Shown in pieces: positions 1-8,617 of a stretch of DNA of 64,000 nucleotides. Both the position numbers and the translations under genes were made by a program. The notes beneath the pieces were generated by a model that saw only the letters and a list, made by a program, of their open reading frames with translations, had not been told where the DNA came from and did no database searches. Origin of the DNA: Cocleimonas sp. (GTDB lineage Bacteria; Pseudomonadota; Gammaproteobacteria; Thiotrichales; Thiotrichaceae); assembly GCA_021647365.1 (NCBI GenBank), contig JAKIUW010000007.1:1-64000 (forward strand). The letters are read 5' to 3'. Position 1 is the stretch's first letter; every line of letters begins with the position of its first letter.

Positions 1-108
1 CGATTGTTACAGCTTAATTTGTTTGAGAAGCGCGACCTTATGGCACTTCTTCGAGGTGATCCACCCAATAGAAAACAACATGACTTTAATCAAATGGTGA
101 TGTTATGA
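1..108 (+). CDS. C-terminal tail of a truncated upstream ORF (possibly transposase)
   Basis: Reading frame 1 is open from the window edge to a TGA at 106-108, giving 35 residues that end in NQMVML. The segment LLQLNLFEKRDLMALLRG has the feel of the extreme C-terminus of IS4-like DDE transposases, but that is from memory only. No start codon lies inside the window, so this may be the end of a gene to the left or a chance open frame. It is convergent with minE, leaving a gap of 47 bp. Confidence 0.3.
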   Translation, partial: RLLQLNLFEKRDLMALLRGDPPNRKQHDFNQMVML

Positions 109-155
109 AGTTAACGGGACAGTAGTGGCTTTGGTTATATCATTATTACTGAAGC

Positions 156-419
156 CTATTTACTTTCTGGCAAGGTAATATTCAACTCAAGCGTATCAAA
201 GTTATCACCTTTCTCAACTTTCACATTCACGGCATCATCGTTAACTTTAACGTATTTACGAATCACCACCATTAGCTCCTCTTGAAGCTTGGGTAAATAC
301 TCTGGTGCTTTTGACGATGTATCCGAATGCTCATGCGCAATCAGAATTTGTAGCCTTTCTTTTGCAAGACTTGCCGTGTTTTTCTTTTTCTCTTTTTTGA
401 AGAAACTAAACAGTCCCAT
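156..419 (-). CDS. minE: Cell division topological specificity factor MinE
   Basis: MinE (87 aa) drives pole-to-pole oscillation of MinD at the membrane and so restricts MinC inhibition of FtsZ to the cell poles. The protein begins MGLFSFFKKEKKK, an amphipathic membrane-targeting N-terminus. It continues with the MinD-contact helix region (AKERLQILIAHE), then the conserved stretch YLPKLQEELMVVIRKYV of the dimerisation domain. The open frame extends upstream into minD, but the ATG at 419 follows GGGGATAAGAAC, which supplies a ribosome-binding site, and gives the usual family length. It is the last gene of a minC-minD-minE cluster and lies 22 bp after minD. The stop is TAG. Confidence 0.97.
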   Translation of the reverse strand: MGLFSFFKKEKKKNTASLAKERLQILIAHEHSDTSSKAPEYLPKLQEELMVVIRKYVKVNDDAVNVKVEKGDNFDTLELNITLPESK

Positions 420-441
420 GTTCTTATCCCCTAAGTTCCTT

Positions 442-1251
442 TTAACCGAATAGCTTTTTGAAAAAGCCTTTCTTTTCTTCTGGATTAACAAAGCGTAACG
501 GCACATCTTCACCTAAGAAGCGCGCAACCACATCTGTATAAGCCTGACCCGCTTGGCTTTCCTTATCCATAATGACAGGATTACCGCTGTTTGAAGCTTG
601 CAATACAGAACCAGACTCTGGAATAACACCAATCAATGGGATTGATAAAATATCCTGAATATCTTCCATGCTCAACATATCGCCACCCTCAACGCGCTCA
701 GGTGAATAGCGAGTAATGAGAAGGTGTTCTTTAACCGTGCCACCCTCTTCAGCAACTTTTGAACGACTTTGTAAAATACCCAAAATACGGTCTGAATCAC
801 GTACTGATGATACTTCAGGATTTGTAACAACAATGGCTTCATCTGCAAAATAAAGTGCCATAAAAGCACCTTTTTCGATACCTGCGGGTGAGTCACACAC
901 TATGTAGTCGAAACCATCCTCTTTAAGTTCATTAATAACGCTTTCAACGCCTTCTGTATTTAAAGCATCTTTATCGCGTGTTTGTGAGGCTGGAAGAATG
1001 TATAAGTTATCAACGCGCTTATCTTTAATCAACGCTTGTTTGAGTGTCGCCTCACCATTGATCACATTAACAAAATCGTAAACAACGCGGCGCTCAACGC
1101 CCATAATTAAATCGAGATTTCTTAGACCGACATCAAAATCTATTACCGCTGTTTTAAAGCCCTTAGCCGCTAAACCTGCCGCAAATGCGGCACTTGATGT
1201 TGTTTTACCTACACCACCTTTACCTGATGTGACTACGATTACTTTACTCAA
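442..1251 (-). CDS. minD: Septum site-determining ATPase MinD
   Basis: MinD (269 aa) is the membrane-cycling deviant-Walker ATPase that recruits MinC and is stimulated by MinE. The deviant Walker A motif GKGGVGKTT lies at residues 10-18. IDFDVGLRNLDL and VCDSPAGIE (Walker B region) follow, and the C-terminal amphipathic tail ends in KKGFFKKLFG. I chose the TTG at 1251 (MSKVIVVTSGKGGVG) because GGGAG lies 8 bases upstream and the length matches E. coli MinD. A further in-frame TTG at 1266 would add five residues. A palindromic repeat element separates it from minC, so minC and minDE may be uncoupled. Confidence 0.97.
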   Translation of the reverse strand: MSKVIVVTSGKGGVGKTTSSAAFAAGLAAKGFKTAVIDFDVGLRNLDLIMGVERRVVYDFVNVINGEATLKQALIKDKRVDNLYILPASQTRDKDALNTEGVESVINELKEDGFDYIVCDSPAGIEKGAFMALYFADEAIVVTNPEVSSVRDSDRILGILQSRSKVAEEGGTVKEHLLITRYSPERVEGGDMLSMEDIQDILSIPLIGVIPESGSVLQASNSGNPVIMDKESQAGQAYTDVVARFLGEDVPLRFVNPEEKKGFFKKLFG

Positions 1252-1302
1252 TTTATTATCTCCCAATTTTTATCTTTTATATTATGCCTAATACCAATAT
1301 TT

Positions 1303-1423
1303 GTAACTATTCAGATTACTCTTAAAACTTGTCAGTTCGAGGTGAAAGATGTGAGTTTACAAATGTAAATGATCATCTTCCAACAAAGAAATGGCGAGCT
1401 TTAAGGGTGATATGGATAGTTAC
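1303..1423. repeat. Palindromic GTAACTATTCAG element, copy 1 (MITE-like)
   Basis: This 121 bp element begins GTAACTATTCAG and ends with near-inverse GGATAGTTAC. The arms pair further inwards (CTCTTAAAA against TTTAAGGGTGA), and an internal AGTTTACAAATGTAAATGA motif is shared with the copy at 26376. It separates minC from minD and overlaps the minC stop. It has no coding capacity. I infer a non-autonomous palindromic mobile element. Confidence 0.7.
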
Positions 1424-2151
1424 AAAGCTTCAACGATCAACTTCTCACCCTCAAGACGAATCATCGCAGGCTTGCCTTTTAAATTCGTATCTAACTCATC
1501 AAACAACTGATAGCGCCCTGCAATGGCAACCAATTCGGCCTGTAGCGACTGGCAATAAATCCGTGCATTCTCATTACCCTGTGCTCCTGCTAAAACACGC
1601 CCACGCAATGCACCATAAATATGAATTGAACCGTCTGCCATAATTTCAGAACCCGCGCTAGTTGGTGCAAGTACTGTCATATCGGCATTAGCCGCATAAA
1701 TTTGCTGACCTGATCGCACTGGGCGATCAACCGTCATTGCACTATTCATCCCGATTGTTTGTGTCGCTGGGTTTGTATTTTCTGATTTAGCTTCTGCTTG
1801 GACTGCCTTTTCTTCTACTGGTTCAGATTTAGTATCAGCGGTATTTGACGGCGCCTGTTGCGCTCGCATAATTGCCCAGCCACTTGCCCTGATTAGTTTA
1901 TTTGCAGCCTCAGGGAAGTTACGCACACCAACAGGAATAAAACCAAGCTCCAACAAGCCTTCTTTCAATGCACTAAAATCAAGATCCAAAGCATTACCAC
2001 TCAGCTCTGAACCATCAATAACAAGAGGGCTTTGCATAAAGAACTGCGGTGCTTCATCTCTTTTTTGTTCTAGTGTCGAACACACTTTATTTACATCTGT
2101 GTCTTGTATATGCAAGACATTGAGCATCGACATTTCACCTTTTAACTGCAT
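1420..2151 (-). CDS. minC: Septum site-determining protein MinC
   Basis: MinC (243 aa) inhibits FtsZ assembly away from mid-cell when bound to MinD. The N-terminal domain begins MQLKGEMSMLNVLHI. A linker of low complexity rich in Ala, Glu and Thr follows at about residues 105-135. The C-terminal beta-helix domain carries the expected VRSGQQIYA, GSIHIYGALRGRVLAG and ARIYCQSLQAELVAIAG signatures. A GTG at 2160 is an alternative start three codons upstream; neither has a clear Shine-Dalgarno sequence. The TAA stop at 1420-1422 falls within the right end of a palindromic repeat, so the element abuts or supplies the end of the gene. Confidence 0.96.
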   Translation of the reverse strand: MQLKGEMSMLNVLHIQDTDVNKVCSTLEQKRDEAPQFFMQSPLVIDGSELSGNALDLDFSALKEGLLELGFIPVGVRNFPEAANKLIRASGWAIMRAQQAPSNTADTKSEPVEEKAVQAEAKSENTNPATQTIGMNSAMTVDRPVRSGQQIYAANADMTVLAPTSAGSEIMADGSIHIYGALRGRVLAGAQGNENARIYCQSLQAELVAIAGRYQLFDELDTNLKGKPAMIRLEGEKLIVEAL

Positions 2152-2412
2152 ATTAGGCACTACATTAATTCAACAAGGCGGGCATCATAACTGAGATAAA
2201 TAACCAAATCTATACACCAAAAGGCTAAAAATTAATCATGCTTTCTATGCCAAAAATACATACAAAACCAGCTTAATTGGATGTACTTTGTAATCAAAGA
2301 CTTGTGCCGCATTCCTATTTTTACATGTAGGTTTACATATAATTTATCATCGCTAAAATTATTTTTTCAATATACAATTCCAAAACTTTTAGCACCTTAT
2401 GTTTTTAGCATT

Positions 2413-5400
2413 ATGTCAGCCAGCCCCCTACATCCTCTCTTTCCAAATAAAGAATCTCAACAAACCAGCTGGGGACAATTACACGGTTGCTCACAAGATT
2501 TACTCATTGCCAATACGGCGAAAGAATACAAAGGCTTGGTGGTTTTAGTTACCCCAGACTCTCACAGTGCTTATACCGCCGAAGCGAATATTCGCTTTTT
2601 TATGGGCATTGATGAACATGATCACTCATCAGATAACGATACCAAAAACAATGTCCATATCTTCCCTGATTGGGAAACCCTGCCCTACGATGTTTTTTCA
2701 CCGCATGAAGATTTAATCTCAGATCGCCTAAAAACACTGTATCAACTCAGTACCCTCAAGCAAGGCGTACTTATCGTACCTGTTTCTACGCTTATGCTAC
2801 GCCTTCCACCTGTGAATTATATTCGCTCTAATACACTAATGATAAAGGTCGGCGACGAATTAGAAATTGATCTACTTCGCATTCAATTAGAAGAAGCAGG
2901 CTACCGCCATACCTCGCAAGTGATGGAGCATGGCGAATACAGTACGCGTGGCTCACTGATTGATTTATTCCCGATGGGGATGAGCCAACCCTACCGCATT
3001 GACCTTTTTGATACCGACGTTGAAACCATCCGCAGTTTTAATCCTGAAGATCAGCGAACCATTAAAAAGGTTGATCAGATCGAGCTTTTGCCTGCGCACG
3101 AATTTCCGTTAAACCCCGAAGGCATTGCACGCTTTAGAGAAAACTACAGCCAGCAAATTGCTGGGGATTTATCACTCAGCCAAATTTATGATAACGTGAG
3201 CAATGGCACACCACCTGCTGGCATCGAATACTACTTGCCGTTATTTTTTGAAAGCACCGCCACGCTGTTTGATTATCTGCCCGAAAAAACCTTATTGATA
3301 AATACCGACGGCACACAAGCATCGGCTGAAACATTCTTCGCCACCGTACACGACAGACACGAGCAACGCCGACATGATATTGAGCGCCCTATTCTTGCAC
3401 CTGAAGTGCTATACCTTAGCCCTGAGCAGCTCCAAGAAAATATTGAACCGTTGCGCCGTGTTAATACGCATCACTTCAAGCAGGAGAGATACACACAAAA
3501 CCAAGGGCATAATTATCCTGTCAGCACGCTGCCTTCTTTATTAATTCAAGGGAGGTCAGAAGATCCACTGATTTTAATCAAACAGTTTTTGGCGACATTC
3601 TCAAAAAATAGCGCAAGCCAAAACAGCGAAGGCAGAATATTATTTACAGCAGATTCGGCAGGTCGCCGTGAAAATCTATTAGGGCTACTGCGCGACAATG
3701 GCTATTCGCCCACCACCTATGAAAATTGGCAGGCGTTTCTTGATGCCAAACCCACGAGCGTACTCGATATTGGGCTGACCATCGCACCGATGGAAAATGG
3801 CTTGTGGATAAAAGGCGATGACGGTTCTCTCGCGATCATCCCCGAGGCAATGCTCTTCGGTCAGCAAGTCCAACAAAAACGTCGTCGCCAAAAACCTACC
3901 CGCGATGCCGATGCGATTATTCGCAACCTCACCGACTTGAGCGAAGGCGACCCCGTAGTACACGAAGAACACGGCGTGGGGCGTTTTATGGGAATGCAAA
4001 AACTCACCACTGGCGGTATTGAGCAAGAATTCATCAATTTAGAATACGCCAAAGGTTCTAAACTCTACGTGCCTGTTACATCGCTACACTTGATTAGCCG
4101 ATACACAGGCGTCAGCGCCGAACATGCGCCACTGCATACGCTCGGCACAGAACACTGGGATAAAGTCCGTAAAAAAGCAGCGCAAAAAGCTCATGACGTT
4201 GCCACCGAATTATTAGAAATTCACGCCCGCCGTGCCGCACAAAAAGGTCATGCATTTCCATTTAACGAATTGGAATACAATGTCTTCGCAGACTCATTCC
4301 CCTTTGAAGAAACACCCGACCAAGCCGCCGCCATCGGCACGGTTATCAAAGATATGATCTCCGAAAAACCGATGGATCGTGTCACTTGTGGTGATGTAGG
4401 TTTTGGTAAAACCGAAGTTGCCATGCGCGCCGCCTTTGTTGCCGCCAATACAGGCAAACAAGTCGCGATTATTGCGCCGACGACTTTATTGGTGCAACAA
4501 CACGCTAAAAACTTCCAAGACCGTTTTGCTGATTGGCCGTTTAAGATCTCTTCGCTTTCACGTTTTAAAACACCCAAAGAAACGCGCGAAACACTGGCAA
4601 ATATGGCATCGGGTAAGGTCGATATTGTTATCGGCACACATAAGCTTTTGCAAAAAGACATCAACTTTAAAGACCTTGGCTTAGTCGTTATCGATGAAGA
4701 ACATAGATTTGGTGTGCGCCATAAAGAACAGCTCAAAAAGATGCGCGCCAATGTCGATATGCTCACGCTCACCGCCACCCCTATTCCGCGCACCTTGAAT
4801 ATGTCATTGGCGGGCTTGCGAGATTTATCCATTATCGCCACGCCACCATCACAACGCCATGCGATTAAAACCTTTGTCACCGAATGGGACAAAACTATGA
4901 TTCAAGAAGCCTGTGCGCGCGAGCTTGCGCGTGGCGGACAGGTTTACTTTTTGCATAACGAAGTCAAAACCATTCAAAAAATGGCGGAAGATTTACAAGA
5001 TATTTTGCCCGACACCAAGATACGATTTGCTCACGGACAGATGCCCGAACGCGAGCTTGAAAGCATTATGAGTGATTTTTCACATCAACGCTTTCACATC
5101 CTTGTCGCCACCACCATTATAGAAAGCGGCATCGATGTACCAAACGCCAACACCATTATCATCAATCGAGCCGATAAATTAGGCTTGGCACAACTGCACC
5201 AAATTCGCGGACGCGTCGGTCGCTCACATCATAAAGCCTATGCTTATTTATTAGTGCCAAGCAAAAAAACGCTTACAGGCGATGCCAAGAAACGCTTGGA
5301 AGCCATTGAATCATTGGAAGATTTAGGTGTAGGTTTTACACTCGCATCGCACGATTTAGAAATACGCGGCGCAGGCGAATTATTGGGCGATGACCAAAGC

Positions 5401-5943
5401 GGACAAATCCAAGAAATCGGATTCAATATGTATAACGACCTATTAGAGCGCGCTGTAAAAGCACTCAAATCAGGCAAACTACCAACAATGGATGGCAACG
5501 AAACACGCACCTCGGTCGATATGGGCGTAGTCACACTCATCCCCGACGACTACCTGCCCGACGTACATAACCGACTCATCATGTACAAACGCATCGCCAG
5601 CGCAAAAGATGGCAACGCCCTACGCGAACTGCGCGTAGAAATGATCGACCGCTTTGGTTTGTTACCAGAAGCCGTCAGCAACCTATTTGAAGTCACCCGC
5701 CTAAAACAAATCGCCCAAAATTTAGGCATCGTAAAACTAGACATGGGCGAAGAAGGCGGGCGTATCCACTTCAATGAAAAACCCAATATCGACCCCATGA
5801 AAATTCTAGGCTTAGTCCAACAGCGCCCCTGGGAATTTAAAATTAAAGGTCAAGATAAGATTCATTTTGAGTATGAAGAAATGGAAACTTTAGAACAGCG
5901 GGCGCAGTGGATTAAGCGATTCTTTAAAGATATTGCTTTGTAA
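2413..5943 (+). CDS. mfd: Transcription-repair coupling factor Mfd
   Basis: Mfd (1176 aa) displaces RNA polymerase stalled at lesions using ATP-driven translocation and recruits UvrA. The N-terminal UvrB-like region is followed by the RNA-polymerase-interaction/CarD-like segment (HEEHGVGRFMGMQKL, about residue 520). The RecG-like translocase motor contains the Walker A GDVGFGKTE and the DEEH box. Motifs V and VI include ATTIIESGIDVPNANT and QIRGRVGRS. The C-terminal TRCF domain covers the last 150 residues. The frame extends to 2281, but the ATG at 2413 (MSASPLHPLFPNKESQQ) gives the normal length and N-terminus. It is transcribed divergently from minC. Confidence 0.97.
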   Translation: MSASPLHPLFPNKESQQTSWGQLHGCSQDLLIANTAKEYKGLVVLVTPDSHSAYTAEANIRFFMGIDEHDHSSDNDTKNNVHIFPDWETLPYDVFSPHEDLISDRLKTLYQLSTLKQGVLIVPVSTLMLRLPPVNYIRSNTLMIKVGDELEIDLLRIQLEEAGYRHTSQVMEHGEYSTRGSLIDLFPMGMSQPYRIDLFDTDVETIRSFNPEDQRTIKKVDQIELLPAHEFPLNPEGIARFRENYSQQIAGDLSLSQIYDNVSNGTPPAGIEYYLPLFFESTATLFDYLPEKTLLINTDGTQASAETFFATVHDRHEQRRHDIERPILAPEVLYLSPEQLQENIEPLRRVNTHHFKQERYTQNQGHNYPVSTLPSLLIQGRSEDPLILIKQFLATFSKNSASQNSEGRILFTADSAGRRENLLGLLRDNGYSPTTYENWQAFLDAKPTSVLDIGLTIAPMENGLWIKGDDGSLAIIPEAMLFGQQVQQKRRRQKPTRDADAIIRNLTDLSEGDPVVHEEHGVGRFMGMQKLTTGGIEQEFINLEYAKGSKLYVPVTSLHLISRYTGVSAEHAPLHTLGTEHWDKVRKKAAQKAHDVATELLEIHARRAAQKGHAFPFNELEYNVFADSFPFEETPDQAAAIGTVIKDMISEKPMDRVTCGDVGFGKTEVAMRAAFVAANTGKQVAIIAPTTLLVQQHAKNFQDRFADWPFKISSLSRFKTPKETRETLANMASGKVDIVIGTHKLLQKDINFKDLGLVVIDEEHRFGVRHKEQLKKMRANVDMLTLTATPIPRTLNMSLAGLRDLSIIATPPSQRHAIKTFVTEWDKTMIQEACARELARGGQVYFLHNEVKTIQKMAEDLQDILPDTKIRFAHGQMPERELESIMSDFSHQRFHILVATTIIESGIDVPNANTIIINRADKLGLAQLHQIRGRVGRSHHKAYAYLLVPSKKTLTGDAKKRLEAIESLEDLGVGFTLASHDLEIRGAGELLGDDQSGQIQEIGFNMYNDLLERAVKALKSGKLPTMDGNETRTSVDMGVVTLIPDDYLPDVHNRLIMYKRIASAKDGNALRELRVEMIDRFGLLPEAVSNLFEVTRLKQIAQNLGIVKLDMGEEGGRIHFNEKPNIDPMKILGLVQQRPWEFKIKGQDKIHFEYEEMETLEQRAQWIKRFFKDIAL

Positions 5944-5948
5944 ACACA

Positions 5949-6458
5949 TCAACCATCAAAGACATTACTATATTCACTCGAATGTTTAATATGTTTACCT
6001 GTTTTAAGGTTTATTGGTTTAAATTCAGCATCTTCTTCAGTAAGAAATGCAGGGATTTTAAAATCTTTTCCACCCGCTTTCTGCCAGCATTGTGCGAACC
6101 ATTCTGCCGTTAATAAATTATCTGCATTGTATTTTTCATAGGCAGTATCCATACATGAATTCTGCTCAGCTTCATCATCAAAGTCTAAGCAATCACAAAT
6201 CGTATCCTCTTGTGAAATATATTTCGGTGAATCTATCAATAAACCAAGTTTTGACATTGGTTCGTACGGCTTAATACCTTCTACTGAACCTTGAAACCTA
6301 TTTAAAAAATAAATGTAGAAAGGAACACTGGGTAGTGATTCTCTAAACAACATTATCTGAATACACCTGAGGTCTTCAGGACATTCTTGCTGAAAAAAAT
6401 GAGACAACTCTAATGTTAGAGCCTCAGTGTGTTTATTTAAAAATGGTTCTATATTCAT
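5949..6458 (-). CDS. Hypothetical protein
   Basis: This is an acidic soluble protein of 169 aa that I do not recognise. It has no signal peptide or membrane segment. A cysteine pair occurs in the middle (TICDCLDFDDEAEQNSCMD), with another Cys in WFAQCWQKAGG. I chose the ATG at 6458 (MNIEPFLNKHTEALTLELS) over the TTG at 6467. The gene is convergent with mfd, with stop codons only 5 bp apart, so the two transcripts probably overlap. Confidence 0.6.
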   Translation of the reverse strand: MNIEPFLNKHTEALTLELSHFFQQECPEDLRCIQIMLFRESLPSVPFYIYFLNRFQGSVEGIKPYEPMSKLGLLIDSPKYISQEDTICDCLDFDDEAEQNSCMDTAYEKYNADNLLTAEWFAQCWQKAGGKDFKIPAFLTEEDAEFKPINLKTGKHIKHSSEYSNVFDG

Positions 6459-6514
6459 ATGTATCAAATATACCTAACTTATGACTAAAATATCCACTAA
6501 ACACTTTAGATAAT

Positions 6515-6538
6515 GCACACCCCCCCACTTTTACATGA
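6515..6538 (+). repeat. C7 repeat, single copy (left flank of TA module)
   Basis: This is a 24 bp match to the C7 intergenic family (GCACAC, seven C in total, ACTTTTACATGA). It lies between the hypothetical gene at 5949 and the antitoxin gene. It is identical over 24 bp to, and in the same orientation as, the copy at 7408. Confidence 0.85.
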
Positions 6539-6551
6539 CCTACATAAGCAC

Positions 6552-6600
6552 TATCATAAAATACATATTTTATGTATAATGATAAAAACACATAAGATAA
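6552..6600 (+). promoter_or_regulatory. Putative promoter/operator of the toxin-antitoxin operon
   Basis: A perfect inverted repeat ATACAT-ATTTT-ATGTAT (6561-6577) overlaps a TATAAT at 6575-6580 about 30 bp before the antitoxin ATG. An operator over the -10 box is the expected arrangement for autoregulation by a Phd-type antitoxin. No convincing -35 box is visible. Confidence 0.5.
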
Positions 6601-6608
6601 TCTAAGTT

Positions 6609-6890
6609 ATGGCAAATCAACTCACACAAAGAATTTCAGCAACCGATCTGGCGCGCAATTTAGCTAGCGTGATTGATCAGGTGCGTGTCGCCCGCTTACC
6701 CATGACAATCACACGCGGCAATCAAGATATTGCCCAAATCATACCTGTAATAAACAGCACGGTTAGCTTGTCTGACTTAGACTCGTTATTAAAGAGAAGC
6801 TCATTATCAAAAAGCCAAAAGCAATTATTCGCTGATGATCTTATCCGTGTTCGTCAATCTTCAACTTTACCCAACTCAGGCTGGAAATAG
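6609..6890 (+). CDS. Type II antitoxin, Phd/YefM family
   Basis: The protein has 93 aa. The N-terminal half (QRISATDLARNLASVIDQV) has the Phd/YefM pattern of an ATD-type DNA-binding start followed by a helix. A strand-turn (MTITRGNQDIAQIIPV) comes next. The C-terminal segment, rich in Ser, Leu and Lys, is where toxin-binding regions of this family lie. It is placed first in a two-gene operon, 29 bp before a PIN-domain toxin, which supports the assignment. It probably represses its own promoter through the palindrome at 6561. The module is bracketed by identical C7 repeats. Confidence 0.85.
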   Translation: MANQLTQRISATDLARNLASVIDQVRVARLPMTITRGNQDIAQIIPVINSTVSLSDLDSLLKRSSLSKSQKQLFADDLIRVRQSSTLPNSGWK

Positions 6891-6919
6891 CGGGACTGGG
6901 ATTAAGCGAGATTAATAAA

Positions 6920-7384
6920 ATGGGCTTAATTGTTGATACCAATATCTTTATTGATGCTGAAAACAATCGCTTAGATTTGGGTGATGTGAAATCTTTGCAA
7001 ACACAGTCGGTATACATTGCCGCTATAACTGTCTCGGAGTTGCTTGCGGGCGTATCACTGGCTAAAACAGCCGATGAAAAAATTAACCGTCATGCTTTTG
7101 TTGAAAACATATTAAACTCATTGCCAGTCTTAGATTTTGATACAGAAGTCGCTCGAACCTATGCAGAGCTTTACGCTTACGCCTTGAGCAATGGAGAACG
7201 CAATAAAAAACGCCAAAATATCAATGCCCATGATTTACAAATAGCAGCGACAGCTTTGGTTTATGGGCATCGTGTTTTATCATCCAACACCAAAGACTTT
7301 AAAGATATTCCTGGAATACAGGTGATTAGCCCCTACTCCGATAATATGGTTCATGAAGATGTGGCTAGATATTCCTCACCTTAA
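6920..7384 (+). CDS. vapC: VapC-type PIN-domain ribonuclease toxin
   Basis: This 154 aa PIN nuclease cleaves RNA using metal ions bound by an acidic quartet. The expected acidic residues are visible: D in GLIVDTNIFID near the N-terminus, E in VSELLAG, D in NAHDLQIAATAL and D in NTKDFKDIPGI. The ATG at 6920 gives the typical family length. It pairs with the Phd-like antitoxin upstream, where VapC-class toxins often associate with Phd/YefM antitoxins. The cellular RNA target cannot be deduced. Confidence 0.9.
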   Translation: MGLIVDTNIFIDAENNRLDLGDVKSLQTQSVYIAAITVSELLAGVSLAKTADEKINRHAFVENILNSLPVLDFDTEVARTYAELYAYALSNGERNKKRQNINAHDLQIAATALVYGHRVLSSNTKDFKDIPGIQVISPYSDNMVHEDVARYSSP

Positions 7385-7407
7385 AAACAGTTCTACTGAG
7401 CTGTGAA

Positions 7408-7431
7408 GCACACCCCCCCACTTTTACATGA
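7408..7431 (+). repeat. C7 repeat, single copy (right flank of TA module)
   Basis: This 24 bp stretch is identical to 6515-6538 in the same orientation. The preceding bases (CAGTTCTACTGAGCTG) resemble the sequence preceding the copy at 63899, so copies may share a longer ancestral unit. Confidence 0.85.
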
Positions 7432-7461
7432 TTGGTTATTAAGTTCTGTTAAACTCCAAAA

Positions 7462-8049
7462 ATGATAGAAAAGCTATTCCAAGACTTCGCCTCTGAATTA
7501 AAACCTCAAAACCTTTCCCTTAATAAAGGTGAAACCCTTTTTAAACAAGGGAACTCTGTTAGCAATATTTACTTTATCCAAGTTGGCAAAGTTAAGTTAA
7601 TCAGAAATACCAGCGATGGTACGCCTGTTGTTTTACATATTGGACAACAGGGAGAATCAATCGCCGAGGCTTCCCTGTTCTCAAATCAATACCACTGCTC
7701 TGCAATTATAGATTCTGCTAGTGATGTTTTATTCGTCAACAAAGACTCTCTCATTCAATTCTTAATAAACAAGCCTGATGTGATGATGGAATTGTTAGCT
7801 ATATTTTCTCGCCAAGTCAGAGACTTACGCGCGATTAATGAGATAAAAAATATCCGTTCAGCAAAAGAACGTATTGTTACTTTTATTAAAAGTAATGCAG
7901 ATGAAAATCAAGAGTTAAAGCTAGATATAGCTTTAAAAGATTTAGCGGCTAAAATTGGATTGGCACATGAGACCTTCTACCGTGAGTTAAAGAGCTTAGA
8001 AAACTCTGGAGAAATTCAACGAGATTCTGATCGAATCAAACTACTATAA
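7462..8049 (+). CDS. Crp/Fnr-family transcriptional regulator (Dnr/NnrR-like)
   Basis: This 195 aa protein has a cyclic-nucleotide-binding-like sensor domain (LFKQGNSVSNIYFIQVGKVKLI, then GQQGESIAEASLF), a dimerisation helix and a C-terminal winged helix (DLAAKIGLAHETFYRELKSLENSGEI). The recognition helix has HETFYRELK; E and R match the positions that FNR-type proteins use to read TTGAT half-sites. The N-terminal cysteines of FNR iron-sulfur proteins are absent, which fits a haem/NO-sensing Dnr or NnrR type better. A near-consensus FNR-like site lies immediately downstream, before the cytochrome gene. The -10-like sequence TTAAACT lies only a few bases before the ATG. Confidence 0.85.
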   Translation: MIEKLFQDFASELKPQNLSLNKGETLFKQGNSVSNIYFIQVGKVKLIRNTSDGTPVVLHIGQQGESIAEASLFSNQYHCSAIIDSASDVLFVNKDSLIQFLINKPDVMMELLAIFSRQVRDLRAINEIKNIRSAKERIVTFIKSNADENQELKLDIALKDLAAKIGLAHETFYRELKSLENSGEIQRDSDRIKLL

Positions 8050-8071
8050 GCATCTTTATAATACTTTAGTC

Positions 8072-8123
8072 GTATGATTTGAATCATACTTGCATTAGTA
8101 AATATCAAACTATAATCGTTAAT
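8072..8123 (+). promoter_or_regulatory. FNR/Dnr-like box and class II promoter
   Basis: A perfect inverted repeat GTATGATT-TG-AATCATAC (8072-8089) contains ATGAT-N4-ATCAT, one mismatch per half from the FNR/Dnr consensus TTGAT-N4-ATCAA. A TATAAT box lies at 8111-8116. With a start near 8122 the site centre is about -41.5, the class II activator position. Confidence 0.65.
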
Positions 8124-8160
8124 CTACAAACAATTCATGGATCATCAAAAGGCCAATCAA

Positions 8161-8604
8161 ATGAAAATAAAATACTCACTCTCTAAAACACTTTTATTCA
8201 CCGCGCTATTTAGCACACTATCAACAAATATTTATGCAGAAGAAGACAAACGAAAATTTGTAGAAATGCCTAAAATGATGCAAGAGCATCAGCTAACGAA
8301 CATGCGTGACCACCTTATGGCGATTAATGAAATTCTCGTTGAAATGGGCAACGATAATTTAGATAAAGCTGCAGATATTGCCGAAGCACGTTTGGGTATG
8401 AGTTCTTTAGGGTTACACGGTGCAAGCCACATGGGGAAAGTCATCCCAAAAGAAATGGGCGCTATCGGCACAAGTATGCACAAGGCTGCCAGCCGTTTCG
8501 CCTTAAAAGCACAAGAAGGAGATGCCCTACCTGCTTATAAAGCGCTACAAGAAGTTACTGCTGCTTGTGTAGCTTGTCATGCAGGATATAAGACGCGTAA
8601 GTAA
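8161..8604 (+). CDS. Cytochrome c'-like haem protein (class II), secreted
   Basis: This 147 aa protein has an N-terminal signal peptide (MKIKYSLSKTLLFTALFSTLSTNIYA) and one haem-binding motif, CVACH, close to the C-terminus. That is the layout of class II cytochromes c of the four-helix bundle cytochrome c' type. Such proteins sit in the periplasm; cytochromes c' bind nitric oxide and can protect against it. I chose the ATG at 8161 because AAAGG lies about 10 bases upstream and the signal peptide then starts normally; an ATG at 8137 would add eight residues. An FNR-like site precedes it, so the adjacent regulator probably controls it. Confidence 0.8.
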   Translation: MKIKYSLSKTLLFTALFSTLSTNIYAEEDKRKFVEMPKMMQEHQLTNMRDHLMAINEILVEMGNDNLDKAADIAEARLGMSSLGLHGASHMGKVIPKEMGAIGTSMHKAASRFALKAQEGDALPAYKALQEVTAACVACHAGYKTRK

Positions 8605-8617
8605 TTATTCCATTTCT

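Noticed and set aside
2281..2412. Extended N-terminus of Mfd
   Set aside because: The additional 44 residues do not resemble Mfd; the ATG at 2413 gives the normal start and length.
3803..3811. Second perfect DnaA box (TGTGGATAA)
   Set aside because: It lies inside mfd codons with no cluster of boxes, so chance is the better explanation.
4248..4892. Long antisense open frame of 214 codons inside mfd
   Set aside because: It is a shadow of the mfd motor domain; the composition is Ser/Cys-rich and not protein-like.
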